A stretch of 64,000 nt of DNA, taken from positions 1-64,000 of the forward strand of contig JASGDY010000087.1 of the NCBI GenBank assembly GCA_047606825.1, given 5' to 3'. The stretch's first letter is position 1, and the number at the start of each line of letters is the position of its first letter. A program made the translations under genes and the position numbers. A model generated the notes under the pieces. That model was not told the DNA's origin, searched no databases, and saw nothing but the letters and a program-made list of their open reading frames with translations. This DNA is from Rhizosphaericola sp047606825. Its GTDB lineage: Bacteria; Bacteroidota; Bacteroidia; Chitinophagales; Chitinophagaceae. Positions 1 through 9,084 of this stretch are shown piece after piece.

Positions 1-1
1 A

Positions 2-1015
2 GTAATTTGGATAAAATTCGATTACAACAAAAGTCTTATCCAATACCTCCGAAGCCACGCTGTGGCGCATTGGTCGGCATCGCAAAAAGCCTGGTATTTG
101 GCAGATAATCTGCATCATCGCCAACTTTTCGGCTTGGATGCAGATATTGTAGGCAAAGATGTTTTGCTCAAAATTTCGGAAACCAACCTGCCTGAATTTC
201 AAAAATACCAAGACATTCTTATACTCAAAGGTTATTCGCCTAACACCATTCGTACCTATTCTATCGAGTTTGCCCAATTGCTTTATCTGCTCAAAGACTT
301 GCCTGTTCAAAACCTTTCCGCAAAGAGGCTGCAAAGCTATTTTTTGTATTGCCACCAAGATTTGAAACTTTCCGAAAATCAAATCCACAGCAGAATGAAT
401 GCCATCAAGTTCTATTATGAACAAGTGCTGCACCAGCCCAAAATGTTTTTCGATATTCCACGACCCAAAAAACCTTTACTCCTGCCCAAATCGCTCAATA
501 CCGATGAAGTAAAACGCCTTTTTGCCGTAACCGAAAATCCGAAGCACCGTCTTGTTTTGCAACTTTGTTATGGAATGGGTTTGCGTGTGAGTGAAATCGT
601 AAACTTGAAAATTTCCGACATCGACAGCCGTGATATGAAAGTCCGCATCAGTAGGGGAAAAGGCAAGAAAGACCGTTTTGTGAACCTGCCAAATATCGTG
701 CTGGAAGACCTGCGGAATTATTACAGAGAACACCGCCCCAAAGATTTTTTGTTTGAAGGGCAATACGGAGGTCAATACAGTGTTCGCTCGGCGCAATTGG
801 TATTCAAAGAAGCGATGAAAAAAGCTAAAATCAACAAACAAATCGGCATCCACGGACTGCGTCACAGCTATGCCACGCATCTTTTGGAGTTTGGTACCGA
901 CATCACTTTTATCCAAAAATTACTCGGGCACAACAACATCAAAACCACACAGATTTACACGCACGTTACCGACAGGTCGCTGGCTAACGTAGGTTCGCCT
1001 TTAGATAGAATGTAA
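2..1015 (+). CDS. Tyrosine-type site-specific recombinase/integrase, 5' end outside window
   Basis: The frame is open to the left window edge, with no ATG before base 62, so the true start lies upstream. The visible part shows the usual layout of Bacteroidota XerC/D-like integrases: an N-terminal arm (WSASQKAWY), a SAM-like core-binding domain (GYSPNTIRTY) and a C-terminal catalytic domain. Catalytic residues are visible: Arg in GMGLRVSE, Lys in GKGKKDR, the His/Arg pair in HGLRHSYATH, His in LGHNN and the nucleophile Tyr in TTQIYTH. It would cut and rejoin DNA through a 3'-phosphotyrosyl bond. The IntI-specific insert between the Lys and HxxR boxes is absent, so it is not a classical integron integrase. 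It borders an efflux operon and gene debris, consistent with a mobile region. Its exact target is unknown. Confidence 0.92.
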   Translation, partial: VIWIKFDYNKSLIQYLRSHAVAHWSASQKAWYLADNLHHRQLFGLDADIVGKDVLLKISETNLPEFQKYQDILILKGYSPNTIRTYSIEFAQLLYLLKDLPVQNLSAKRLQSYFLYCHQDLKLSENQIHSRMNAIKFYYEQVLHQPKMFFDIPRPKKPLLLPKSLNTDEVKRLFAVTENPKHRLVLQLCYGMGLRVSEIVNLKISDIDSRDMKVRISRGKGKKDRFVNLPNIVLEDLRNYYREHRPKDFLFEGQYGGQYSVRSAQLVFKEAMKKAKINKQIGIHGLRHSYATHLLEFGTDITFIQKLLGHNNIKTTQIYTHVTDRSLANVGSPLDRM

Positions 1016-1040
1016 GCGTAACATAGTTTACACGCATTTA

Positions 1041-1162
1041 ACGGATGCTATGAAACGGGAAATAAAAAGTCCGCTGGATATTTGTGATGAAGTTTATATC
1101 AAATTATAAAAGCAAAATCTAAAGGTTTTTGCAACAAATCATCTTTTGGTGCTAGCATCCGT
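1041..1162. repeat. 10-bp inverted repeat just after the integrase
   Basis: ACGGATGCTA at 1041-1050 is the exact reverse complement of TAGCATCCGT at 1153-1162. The rest of the 257-base spacer between integrase and MFS gene is AT-rich and holds no convincing gene. The position makes it a candidate recombination site, but that is inference only. Confidence 0.4.
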
Positions 1163-1272
1163 GTATATTTCATCGGTTTTTCGGAAAAGAATTGCGGAAC
1201 AATCCGAATGGCTTCAGTATAAGTTTTTAGGAGCTTTCGCTCTAACGCATGTTCGGCGTTCCATAAAAATCC

Positions 1273-2871
1273 CTACACATCCATATACGTCAGCGGGTAT
1301 TTGTTTTTTTCCTTTTCGTAGTGGATGTTCAGCACTTTGAGGCTGAGTGCCAATATCGCCAGAAGAATGCTTACAGCAGCAAGGACGTAATAAATATTCT
1401 GCGCACTTAGTATCAACGCATCTTTATAAATCATATTGTGCATTGTTGCCTGTGCAAGCTGCTCGGCCTGTTCCAGACTACTGCCTTCTTTCAGATGGCC
1501 GGATACCAGACTTTTCCACAAGCTGGATACCCGGTAATCATCCATGCCATATTGTGCGGAAATGATATCATATTGTTTTTGTTTGAAAAAATTAAACCTG
1601 TCCAGCCAGAGTGCACTGGTGATGGGTGCGGCGAGCACGGAACGTGAAGAAATGGAAAAAAAAGCCCGGCTTGAATTTTCCTGGGCAGGAATATTGACCG
1701 AAGCGTAATACGACAGCGAAGTCATGCTGATGCCGTAGGCAGCACCACGGATAAGCATCGGAAGGAAAAAGAAATGCTCGTTGGCTTCCGGGTAAAAACA
1801 ACGTGCAGTATAGAGATAATATACCGCAAACAGGGAAAAACCTATAAAAAGACTTTCACGCACACGGTGTACCTTGTGCAGCCAGATGCCCGTAAGCGGG
1901 ATACACACCACAAAGGCAACAATCAGGTATAAGTTAGCGGCTGCCACGTAGGTATCGTTGTAGCCAAGATTAACTTTCATAAATTCGGTAGAGATGCTGA
2001 ACGTATTATAAATGAAAAACAAAAGTATCATTAACAGAACGCCAACGCTCACGTGGCTGTATCTTGTCAATACCCTCATATCCACATAAGGCCTGCGTAC
2101 ATTCAGCATTCGCATAGTCCATACAACACTTCCTGCCACTGCCGACCCGAATACAAAGCAGATTAGATTACTGTCCAGCCAGTTCAGCCTTTCGCCAAAA
2201 ATGCAGCCGAATGCAAGACACAGGCTTGAAGCAACAAACAACAAATAGCCCAGCCAGTCAATCTGGTACATCGGATACTTTTTAGCCATTCTTTGGGAAT
2301 GCATCAAAAAAACGACGATAAGCAAACTGACGAAAATTCCCGGAAGGCTGAGCAGAAAAGTGTATTTCCACGTATAGGTTTGCAGCAATAACGCTACAAA
2401 GTAAGCGTAAAGTTGTCCCAGACTGTACAATATCGTATATACCATTCCGTACAATAACCCCCGGCTGTTAGTCGGATTGAATTTTTTCAGGAAGATATTT
2501 ATGCTTGCCATCATCCCAAGCATCTTTACGCTGGAAAGGGCAAAATTGCAAATGAACAACTGCAAATTGTTCTGACTAAAGACCGACAATACCAGCAACA
2601 CAGTTTCAAGAGAAAGGCATATAAGCAGCAGCTGCCTCATCCGGAAGTAACGAATAAAACGTCCTACCAACGGATAAAACGCTGCTCCTGCCACCGTACC
2701 TCCGTAGTAGATGAACTGTATCGTATCTTTTTCATCGCCTAAAAAAGAAGTAAGCATTGACACGGCATTGGCAGGAATGCCACTTATCAAAATCTGGGAA
2801 CACATCAAAGTAACGAGACATACTTTTTCCAGCCAGTTCGGTACAGGGTCGTGAAATATGGAATTTCTCAT
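1273..2871 (-). CDS. MFS multidrug efflux permease, DHA2 (EmrB/QacA)-like
   Basis: A 532-residue inner-membrane protein with roughly 12-14 hydrophobic helices and the length expected for 14-helix DHA2 exporters. Such proteins use the proton gradient to expel hydrophobic drugs. The MFS loop after helix 2 is recognisable (PLVGRFIRYFRMRQ). It is the last gene of a minus-strand operon marR-tolC-hlyD-MFS, 10 bases after the membrane-fusion gene, which supports a tripartite pump across both membranes. The substrate cannot be read from sequence. Confidence 0.9.
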   Translation of the reverse strand: MRNSIFHDPVPNWLEKVCLVTLMCSQILISGIPANAVSMLTSFLGDEKDTIQFIYYGGTVAGAAFYPLVGRFIRYFRMRQLLLICLSLETVLLVLSVFSQNNLQLFICNFALSSVKMLGMMASINIFLKKFNPTNSRGLLYGMVYTILYSLGQLYAYFVALLLQTYTWKYTFLLSLPGIFVSLLIVVFLMHSQRMAKKYPMYQIDWLGYLLFVASSLCLAFGCIFGERLNWLDSNLICFVFGSAVAGSVVWTMRMLNVRRPYVDMRVLTRYSHVSVGVLLMILLFFIYNTFSISTEFMKVNLGYNDTYVAAANLYLIVAFVVCIPLTGIWLHKVHRVRESLFIGFSLFAVYYLYTARCFYPEANEHFFFLPMLIRGAAYGISMTSLSYYASVNIPAQENSSRAFFSISSRSVLAAPITSALWLDRFNFFKQKQYDIISAQYGMDDYRVSSLWKSLVSGHLKEGSSLEQAEQLAQATMHNMIYKDALILSAQNIYYVLAAVSILLAILALSLKVLNIHYEKEKNKYPLTYMDV

Positions 2872-2881
2872 TGGTTTCTGT

Positions 2882-3940
2882 TTACAACTTACTTACCTGC
2901 ACATTCATTCCGGCACGTACTCTATCCATATCATTTCCCTTTTCCAAAAATTTGATACGAACGGGAATGCGCTGCTGCACTTTTACAAAGTTTCCCGTGG
3001 AATTATCTACTGGCGTTGCGGAATAACGGCTGCCTGTTGCACCTGAAATTGCGGTTACTTCGCCAGTAAAAGTTTTATCTTTAATGGCATCTATTTTAAT
3101 GTTCATTTTGTCGCCTATGCGGATGTGTTCAATTTGAGCTTCCGTATAGTTTGCAGTTACCCATTTTTCGCCCGACTGCACAATGGTCGTGAGGGTTTGC
3201 CCGCCTTGTACGAGCTGGTCTTGAGCAATTTTTCTGCGTCCCATGACACCGTCGTAAGGCGCAATGATGTAGCAATAGGAAATATTGAGCTTTGCCATAT
3301 CCACAACAGCTTCGGCTCTCATTATATCCGCTTCGGAAAGTTCCATTTTATCAGCAACGGCTTTTGTATTCAGCCGTGTGGATTGTTTTTGGCGTAACAG
3401 CGACTGATAACGGGCTTTTATGGCTTCGTATTCTGTTTTTACCTGGTCGTATTCAAACTGCGGTACCACGTCTGCTTTCAGCAGGTTGGCATATCTTTCG
3501 AGATTTTGCCGTTGGTTTTCCATACGGGCTTTTACCTCTTCGATATTGGACTGGGAAATGTAGGTACTGTTTTCGGATACGCCCACATCGGAACGCACAA
3601 TGGTTTTGCCTGCCTGCGCCTGCTTCAGAGCGGCTTCTGCCTGTAACAGCTGGATTTTATATTCCCTGTCGTCAATAATTACCAATGTGTCGCCTTTGTG
3701 GACGGGTTGGTGTTCATCAAAACGGATTTCTTTGAGATAGCCTGCTACTTTAGTACTGACCGGATTGACATATTCTTCCACCTGTGCGTCTTCGGTAAAT
3801 TCCTTATCGCCGATATGGAAAAATACCGCAAGTCCCCAGCATACAAGTCCTGCAAGTAATGCTATTGCTATGGAGTTCCATAAAACCTTTAATTTTCTGG
3901 AGCCGGATTTATTTTCTTCTGTTTTATTATTTGTTGCCAT
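2882..3940 (-). CDS. HlyD/EmrA-type membrane fusion protein
   Basis: 352 residues: a short basic N-terminus, one membrane anchor at about 20-45 (IAIALLAGLVCWGLAVFF), then the split biotinyl-lipoyl domain (EIRFDEHQPVHKGDTLVIID near 90-110, and IIAPYDGVMGRR near 230), a coiled-coil hairpin between the halves and a beta-barrel region (VTANYTEAQIEHIRIGD). It would link the MFS permease in the inner membrane to the TolC-like channel encoded just upstream. Length and order match EmrA. The gap to tolC is 20 bases, so the genes are probably co-transcribed. Confidence 0.92.
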   Translation of the reverse strand: MATNNKTEENKSGSRKLKVLWNSIAIALLAGLVCWGLAVFFHIGDKEFTEDAQVEEYVNPVSTKVAGYLKEIRFDEHQPVHKGDTLVIIDDREYKIQLLQAEAALKQAQAGKTIVRSDVGVSENSTYISQSNIEEVKARMENQRQNLERYANLLKADVVPQFEYDQVKTEYEAIKARYQSLLRQKQSTRLNTKAVADKMELSEADIMRAEAVVDMAKLNISYCYIIAPYDGVMGRRKIAQDQLVQGGQTLTTIVQSGEKWVTANYTEAQIEHIRIGDKMNIKIDAIKDKTFTGEVTAISGATGSRYSATPVDNSTGNFVKVQQRIPVRIKFLEKGNDMDRVRAGMNVQVSKL

Positions 3941-3960
3941 CGTTTTCTTAAACTTATTTT

Positions 3961-5289
3961 CTAATTATTTGCATCTTCCCAAAGTCCTGCGGTTTTCAAC
4001 AGGTGGTAATACTGGTAAATGATGCCAATGCGGGCATTGTTCATATTGATTTGGGCGGCAAGCAGTGAAGTGCTGGCATCGAGCATATCGGTAATGGTTA
4101 CGAATTTGTTGAGGTATTTCTGTTCCACCACACGGTAATTGTCTTGTGCCAAACGATAACTTTCCTGCTGCGAGGCGTATTTCTGTTGTGCGTCCTGCAA
4201 TTTCACGTAAGCGGCGTGGATGTCCATTTCGGTTTTTTGTGCCAGCCATTCTGCATTTTTGTGGGACAGCTCTTCTTGCATTTTTGCCTGCTGTATCACT
4301 TTTTTGCTTTTGTAGAGCGAACCGATGTCGTAACTGGCCCTTAACCCTACTTGAAACAGGTGCATATAAATGTCCACTGGCGGCAAGGAATACAGAAACG
4401 GTCTGCTGAGCATATCTCCGGCATATAGCGAGACGGACGGCAAACGTATAGCTTTTGCAATGTTTACCTGCTTTTCAGCCAATTGGTTTTTAACGTCGGC
4501 TATCTTGAGTTCGGGAATCCTGGCGGCAAAACCTTCGGAATATTTATCTGCATCCTCTGTCTTCAGGCTCTTGGAATAGAGCAGCGTGTCCGCTTCTATT
4601 ATCGTTTCTTGCGGCAGCCCGAGTACCGTATTGAGGTCGTGGTTCACGATGGTAATATTGTTGCGGACTTCGTCCAGTTTTTGTTTAAAATCGGTAAGCT
4701 GCAGCTCGCTGCGGACTCTGTCGTTGTGTGTGAGCATCCCCTGCTCTATCAACTTGCCTATATTGGAAAGCCGCTTGTCTGCCAGCGTGATGTTTTGCTG
4801 GTACACATTTTCCTGATTATGCAGGGCAAAAAGGTCGAGGTATTTCGCCAATAGCAAAAACTGGATATCCTCCTTGTCTTTCTGAAAATCCAATTGGGCG
4901 ATTTGTTCTTCGAGCTTTGCCTTGGCAATACGATTCTGGGAAGCACTGCCATTAAATACGGTATAACCTGCCTCTACCGATAGATTGGTCGATATGTGCG
5001 GCATCTTTACCGTGCTTTCAAAATTAAAATGATTGTCCCATACGTGTGCATTGCTCATATAGCCATAGCTGAGCGATGCGCCGGCTTCGGGAAGATAGGC
5101 TTTCTGTTGCTCTATGGCGGTAGTATTTTCCGCCATCCCGATTTTGTGACGGGTAATGTCCAGCTGTTTGCTGTTGCGTTCCGCAAGGCTGAAAAGGCTG
5201 TCTACTTTCAGCACCAAATGACGTTCTTGTGCCGACGCGGAAACCGTCGATTCGAAAAGCACCAGATATATGATGATAAGTTTTGTCAT
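3961..5289 (-). CDS. TolC-family outer-membrane efflux protein
   Basis: 442 residues with a cleavable signal peptide (about 20 residues, ending ASAQ) and two repeats of long amphipathic helices rich in Gln, Asn and Ala, as in TolC/OEP trimers. It should form the outer-membrane exit duct of the pump. It lies between the marR gene (9-base gap) and the membrane-fusion gene. A dedicated TolC inside an EmrAB operon is common in Bacteroidota, whereas enterobacteria share one chromosomal tolC. Confidence 0.92.
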   Translation of the reverse strand: MTKLIIIYLVLFESTVSASAQERHLVLKVDSLFSLAERNSKQLDITRHKIGMAENTTAIEQQKAYLPEAGASLSYGYMSNAHVWDNHFNFESTVKMPHISTNLSVEAGYTVFNGSASQNRIAKAKLEEQIAQLDFQKDKEDIQFLLLAKYLDLFALHNQENVYQQNITLADKRLSNIGKLIEQGMLTHNDRVRSELQLTDFKQKLDEVRNNITIVNHDLNTVLGLPQETIIEADTLLYSKSLKTEDADKYSEGFAARIPELKIADVKNQLAEKQVNIAKAIRLPSVSLYAGDMLSRPFLYSLPPVDIYMHLFQVGLRASYDIGSLYKSKKVIQQAKMQEELSHKNAEWLAQKTEMDIHAAYVKLQDAQQKYASQQESYRLAQDNYRVVEQKYLNKFVTITDMLDASTSLLAAQINMNNARIGIIYQYYHLLKTAGLWEDANN

Positions 5290-5298
5290 AAACCGATA

Positions 5299-5748
5299 TT
5301 AGCTTTCCATAAGGTTTTCCATTAGCTTGGTCATTTGTTGAAATTGTTCCAGGCTAATGCCGGTTTTGTTAATCTCGTAGGTTCTATAAACCGTATCGTA
5401 TATTTCCTCTACAAATTTCAATCCGTCAGGCGTAAGTGTAATGATATTGCTCCTTCTGTCGTCAGGACTCATTTTCCGTTCTACGAGATTCCGTTTTACC
5501 ATATTGTCGATAAGAGATGTGACACTTGATTTGTTTTTCCCGGTTCTGTCGGCAATATCCTGCTGATTGGTTTTCTGGTCTTTCGCAATGAAATGGATAT
5601 AATACAAGACCTGCGTCATTTCGATTGTAACATCGCTGCGTCCGTATTCCGCAAGTTTTTTCTGTACCCGATACCGCAGATTCTGTCGCATCCGTAGTAC
5701 TGCATTGAAATACAGGTGCATCGTTTTGACAAATTTTTTTTCAAACAT
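5299..5748 (-). CDS. MarR-family transcriptional regulator of the efflux operon
   Basis: 149 residues with a winged helix-turn-helix: recognition region TNQQDIADRTGKNKSSVTSL and wing MSPDDRRSNIITLT. MarR proteins are dimeric repressors released by small aromatic ligands. Being first in the operon, it most likely controls itself and the pump. The ATG at 5748 lies 4 bases after a perfect promoter -7 box, so the message would be leaderless; an alternative start is the ATG at 5721 (MHLYFN), which gives 140 residues and leaves a short leader. Family comparison cannot decide between them here. Confidence 0.92.
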   Translation of the reverse strand: MFEKKFVKTMHLYFNAVLRMRQNLRYRVQKKLAEYGRSDVTIEMTQVLYYIHFIAKDQKTNQQDIADRTGKNKSSVTSLIDNMVKRNLVERKMSPDDRRSNIITLTPDGLKFVEEIYDTVYRTYEINKTGISLEQFQQMTKLMENLMES

Positions 5749-5752
5749 TTTG

Positions 5753-5782
5753 CAAAGGTACGAAAATTAGTTTTATATCAAA
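5753..5782 (-). promoter_or_regulatory. Bacteroidota-type promoter of the marR-efflux operon
   Basis: Read on the minus strand: TTTG (5782-5779), 18 bases, TACCTTTG (5760-5753), then CAAA and the ATG. This matches the -33 TTTG / -7 TAnnTTTG consensus recognised by the Bacteroidota primary sigma factor. Confidence 0.75.
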
Positions 5783-5811
5783 CTGTTTTATGTCGAACCA
5801 TTATGTTCTAT

Positions 5812-6058
5812 TTATACACCATTTCCTTTCATGGGCTTTGTTGCTACTAATCTCGTCACATAAAATGTTGGAGCGTCGGTTGGTTGTACGTCCAATTTTG
5901 GGACGGAGACATTTTCAGGTTTTGTTGGTTTCGTTTCGTTTTCGGGATTTCGCATTGTTGCGATTACATCCCAACCTTTTGACGGAAATAGTTTGGTAGT
6001 ATCTTTTCGCAAACCTGCCGAAACACCTGTAATGAAAATTGTCTTTTACATTTTTCAT
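5812..6058 (-). pseudogene. Decayed N-terminal fragment of a short-chain dehydrogenase (SDR)
   Basis: On the minus strand, ATG at 6058 opens a few codons (MKNVKD); after a frame change the text continues as KTIFITGVSAGLRKDTTKLF and then SKGWDVIATMRNPE. This is the glycine-rich NAD(P)-binding start of SDR enzymes (TGxSAGLG, with the last Gly changed to Arg), the second beta strand and the LDV region. After roughly 60 residues similarity ends, so both a frameshift and a 3' deletion are present and no catalytic YxxxK remains. It sits between the efflux promoter and the sixA-like gene and looks like debris at an island edge. Confidence 0.7.
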
Positions 6059-6247
6059 TGTCTAGAATTTACACTGCCAAAGTCCGCAGAAGTCAAAAGG
6101 CAGATGTTGCCAGATTGAGTTTGGTTGTAGCCAAAATGACGAGCAATATCTTCATCAATTTCTATAAAATAACCCAAACAGCTTCTAAATGAATGGAAAA
6201 ATATTTGATGGACGCCTGAGCCATTTGGGAGAGTGCATTCAACTTTC
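6059..6247. other. Unassigned spacer with protein-like open frame
   Basis: The minus strand is open across this spacer (residue string YFIEIDEDIARHFGYNQ among others), in a different frame from the phosphatase gene next to it and without a start of its own. It reads like coding sequence of a lost gene but I do not recognise a family. It may be a fragment at the island boundary. Confidence 0.3.
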
Positions 6248-6742
6248 TCACAGAAACAATTTAGGATAGTCAAAAAACCAGAAGCTTTTCGGGCTTTTGG
6301 AGAAGTTTTTCCAATGGTCTGTGTCAATCTTCACGGCAAAGATGCCACAGGTCGGCACATTGTCCACATGTACGTTGGTCAGTTCGTTCGCAAAATCCGT
6401 CAGGCCTGTGTTGTGCGTAAACAGGACAGCGCAGTTGTATTGGTTGTCGATGGTCTTCACCACGCGGTAAAACTCGGACGGAGGCGCCTGGTACAATTCG
6501 GGAATCTGCACGATGGCATTGGCTTTCATCTTGAATGTTTTCGCAAAGATTTTTGCTGTCGCCATCGTCCGTTTTGCAGGGCTTGTAATCATAAGGTCGG
6601 GATGCACGCCACGGCCAAACAGTCTGTCTGACATGGTAATCACGTCGTTTTTGCCACGCTCGTTGAGCGGACGGTCAAAATCTTTAAGCTCGGGATTTTC
6701 CCAACTACTTTTAGCGTGTCTGACCAAAATCAATTCCTTCAT
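6248..6742 (-). CDS. SixA-like histidine phosphatase
   Basis: 164 residues of the histidine phosphatase superfamily. The N-terminal LVRHAKSSW carries the phospho-accepting His (RHG-type motif, here RHA), SPAKRTMATA has the second active-site Arg and LFTHNTGL the late His. SixA removes phosphate from phosphohistidine on signalling proteins; small bacterial relatives often have unknown targets. I chose the ATG at 6742 because RHA then falls at residues 8-10, as is usual; the longer open frame upstream has no family match. It is divergent from pncB. Confidence 0.85.
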   Translation of the reverse strand: MKELILVRHAKSSWENPELKDFDRPLNERGKNDVITMSDRLFGRGVHPDLMITSPAKRTMATAKIFAKTFKMKANAIVQIPELYQAPPSEFYRVVKTIDNQYNCAVLFTHNTGLTDFANELTNVHVDNVPTCGIFAVKIDTDHWKNFSKSPKSFWFFDYPKLFL

Positions 6743-6822
6743 CCAAATGCTAATTTTATGCGAAGTCAAAAATAGGAGATTGTAACCAATTACATGCAAA
6801 AGATTGTATATTGCCCTGCATT

Positions 6823-8010
6823 ATGGAGAAACAGTTCCCGTTTAGTATTGTTTCCTTGCTGGACAATGATTTTTACAAATTCACCATGCAGTGTGCGGTT
6901 ATCAAACTGTTTCCTGACGTGAAAGCCCAATACGCTTTTATCAACCGCGGGCAGCACCAGTTTCCCGATGGTTTCGGCGCGGAGCTGCGGAAACATATCG
7001 ACAGCATGGCGGAACTGCAACTGACCAAGCAGGAGAAATCCTTTTTCGCAATACAGTGTCCTTACCTCAACTCTGCCTATATGGATTTCCTGCACGGCTA
7101 CCGCTACGACCCGTCGGAAGTGGAAATCATCCAAAATGGCAGCGACCTCGAAGTCAAGGTACACGGCTATTGGTACAGAACCATCCTGTGGGAAATCCCT
7201 ATCCTTGCCCTCATCAGCGAACTTTATTACGAATGTAACCGTTTGCAGCGTGTCAACGACGAAGACGTCAGGGAACGCACACGCGAAAAAATGGACCTGT
7301 ATGAAAAATGGGGCGTGACGGTCGCGGAGTTCGGCACGCGCCGCCGCCACTCGTACCAGGTGCATCGGCTGGTCATGCAGACCTTGATGGAATACTACAA
7401 CCACCGCGGATTTGTCGGCACGAGCAACGTACACTTAGCCATGCTGCACCAGGCCAAAATCATCGGCACGCACGCACACGAATGGTTTATGTACCACGGC
7501 GCACGCTATGGGTACAAGATTGCCAACGCCATCAGCCTCAAAAGCTGGGTCAAAGTCTATCAGGGTGACCTGGGAATCGCGCTGACGGACACCTACACGA
7601 CAGACGTGTTCTTTTCCCAGTTCAATAAGAAATACGCCAAACTCTTTGACGGTGTGCGCCACGACAGCGGCGACCCGATTGTATTTGCGCAGAAAACGAT
7701 TGAACATTACCAGTCGATGAACGTCAACCCTCTTTACAAGACCATTATCTTTTCGGATGGACTCAACCCCGAAAAAGTGCAGGCCATCGCCGAAGCCTGC
7801 AAAGGAAAGATTGGCGTTTCGTTCGGTATCGGCACAGACCTTACCAACGACGTGGGACTGCCACCGATGAACATCGTCATGAAAATGACCGCCGTCTCCA
7901 CACCCGACATGCCTTGGACGCCGACTGTCAAGCTTTCCGATGAACACGGCAAATATACCGGTGATACACGAACCATTGAGTTGGTGAAAGAGATACTGGG
8001 GATTGCATGA
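6823..8010 (+). CDS. pncB: Nicotinate phosphoribosyltransferase
   Basis: 395 residues; converts nicotinate, PRPP and ATP to nicotinate mononucleotide, the first step of NAD salvage. Family landmarks: LLDNDFYKFTMQ at the N-terminus, EFGTRRRHS in the middle (GTRR substrate loop with the phosphorylated-His region), GTSNVHLA, and the phosphoribosyl-binding part VRHDSGDP and FGIGTDLTND. Start placed at ATG 6823; a TTG 12 bases upstream gives a less typical N-terminus. It stands alone, divergent from the phosphatase gene and convergent with the reductase gene downstream. Confidence 0.95.
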   Translation: MEKQFPFSIVSLLDNDFYKFTMQCAVIKLFPDVKAQYAFINRGQHQFPDGFGAELRKHIDSMAELQLTKQEKSFFAIQCPYLNSAYMDFLHGYRYDPSEVEIIQNGSDLEVKVHGYWYRTILWEIPILALISELYYECNRLQRVNDEDVRERTREKMDLYEKWGVTVAEFGTRRRHSYQVHRLVMQTLMEYYNHRGFVGTSNVHLAMLHQAKIIGTHAHEWFMYHGARYGYKIANAISLKSWVKVYQGDLGIALTDTYTTDVFFSQFNKKYAKLFDGVRHDSGDPIVFAQKTIEHYQSMNVNPLYKTIIFSDGLNPEKVQAIAEACKGKIGVSFGIGTDLTNDVGLPPMNIVMKMTAVSTPDMPWTPTVKLSDEHGKYTGDTRTIELVKEILGIA

Positions 8011-8064
8011 TTTGGTACTGGCGATGGATGAAACAATGGTAAGACAATGCTTTTCCCGTAAAGT

Positions 8065-8961
8065 TTACCGATACTGCTCGTATTGCTTGGCCGGTATTTT
8101 TCCCCACAACGACTGGTATTGCCCGGCGGACAAAGGTTGAGCATCCAGGGCTTTGACGGCTTCGTCCAGTTGTTGTTCGGTTCGGATACCGACGATTGCG
8201 GACGTGACGGCAGGATGATGCCAAACATGTTGCAGTGCAACCGCTGTTGCATCCCGCTTTTCGGTAGTCAGGGATTGTATGGTCTGTTGCGCCTGCGCGA
8301 CGTCGGACAATGCGTGTCCCAAATATTCCCTTGCCGGTTTGTTGACGAGCAAGCCGCTTGCCAGTGCGCCACGGACGACAACGCCGACGTTGTGTTCCCG
8401 CATCAATGGCAAAACGGTCTCTTCCGGTCTTCTGTCCAGAAGACTGTACTGCGACATCAAGCTGACGATATGCGAACGCTGGACATATTGGCGGATGACA
8501 TTGGGACGGATGGACGATATGCCGTAATAACGGATTTTCCCCTGTCCTTGCAATAGCTGGAATGCGTCGATGACCTCGCCGATATTGTCTTCGCGTGTGC
8601 CGCCATGCAGTTGGTACAGGTCGATATAATCGGTGTGTAGTCGCCGTAGGCTGCCTTCCACGCTTTCCAGGATATGTTGTTTGGATGGGTTCCAGTCGAG
8701 GCCGCTGCCGTCGGCTTTCCATACGTTGCCGACCTTGGTTGCCAGTATAACCTGGCTTCTTTTTTCCAGGAAGGCCTTTCCCAAAAGGGTTTCATTGTCG
8801 CCTTTGTCATAGATATCGGCCGTGTCAAAATAGTTGATGCCCTTGTCCATCGCGGCGTGCAGCAAACGGATATTGGTTTGCTCGTCACTTTTTAAAGACA
8901 TGCAGCCAAAACCTACACGGCTGATTTCCAAATCTGATTTTCCCAGTTTTCTGTATTGCAT
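8065..8961 (-). CDS. Aldo/keto reductase
   Basis: 298 residues with a TIM-barrel AKR signature. The catalytic tetrad is visible: Asp in NYFDTADIYD, the following Tyr, Lys in ILATKVG and His in LYQLHGG. It should reduce a carbonyl with NADPH. The C-terminal IVGIRTEQQLDEAV is the usual cofactor-binding segment. Substrate unknown. Convergent with pncB and divergent from the thioesterase gene. Confidence 0.93.
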   Translation of the reverse strand: MQYRKLGKSDLEISRVGFGCMSLKSDEQTNIRLLHAAMDKGINYFDTADIYDKGDNETLLGKAFLEKRSQVILATKVGNVWKADGSGLDWNPSKQHILESVEGSLRRLHTDYIDLYQLHGGTREDNIGEVIDAFQLLQGQGKIRYYGISSIRPNVIRQYVQRSHIVSLMSQYSLLDRRPEETVLPLMREHNVGVVVRGALASGLLVNKPAREYLGHALSDVAQAQQTIQSLTTEKRDATAVALQHVWHHPAVTSAIVGIRTEQQLDEAVKALDAQPLSAGQYQSLWGKIPAKQYEQYR

Positions 8962-8970
8962 GATTCAAAA

Positions 8971-9084
8971 GTAAAAAGGAAAATGCGGAATGCCTAACGC
9001 AAAAGAAAGCCACGAATACACCAATATCGAAATTATTCGTGCATTCGTGGCCTATTAAAAAAGTATTTTTCATTTTTCCTTTTT
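8971..9084. repeat. Nested inverted repeat between divergent genes
   Basis: Outer arms: GTAAAAAGGAAAATG (8971-8985) against CATTTTTCCTTTTT (9071-9084). Inner arms: GCCACGAAT (9009-9017) against ATTCGTGGC (9043-9051). The layout, two concentric stems in an AT-rich gap, recurs elsewhere in this window. Confidence 0.6.

Noticed and set aside
1016..1272. Integron attC-like site (TCTAACGCATGTTCGGC words near 1233)
   Set aside because: The integrase lacks the IntI-specific insert and the short words do not form the paired R/L boxes of an attC hairpin.
6790..7434. Long minus-strand frame inside pncB
   Set aside because: Antisense shadow: pncB has full family motifs on the plus strand, while this frame has none.
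7928..8722. 264-codon minus-strand frame overlapping the aldo/keto reductase
   Set aside because: Arg/Gly-rich out-of-frame text on the same strand as a well-supported gene; no start context or family signal.
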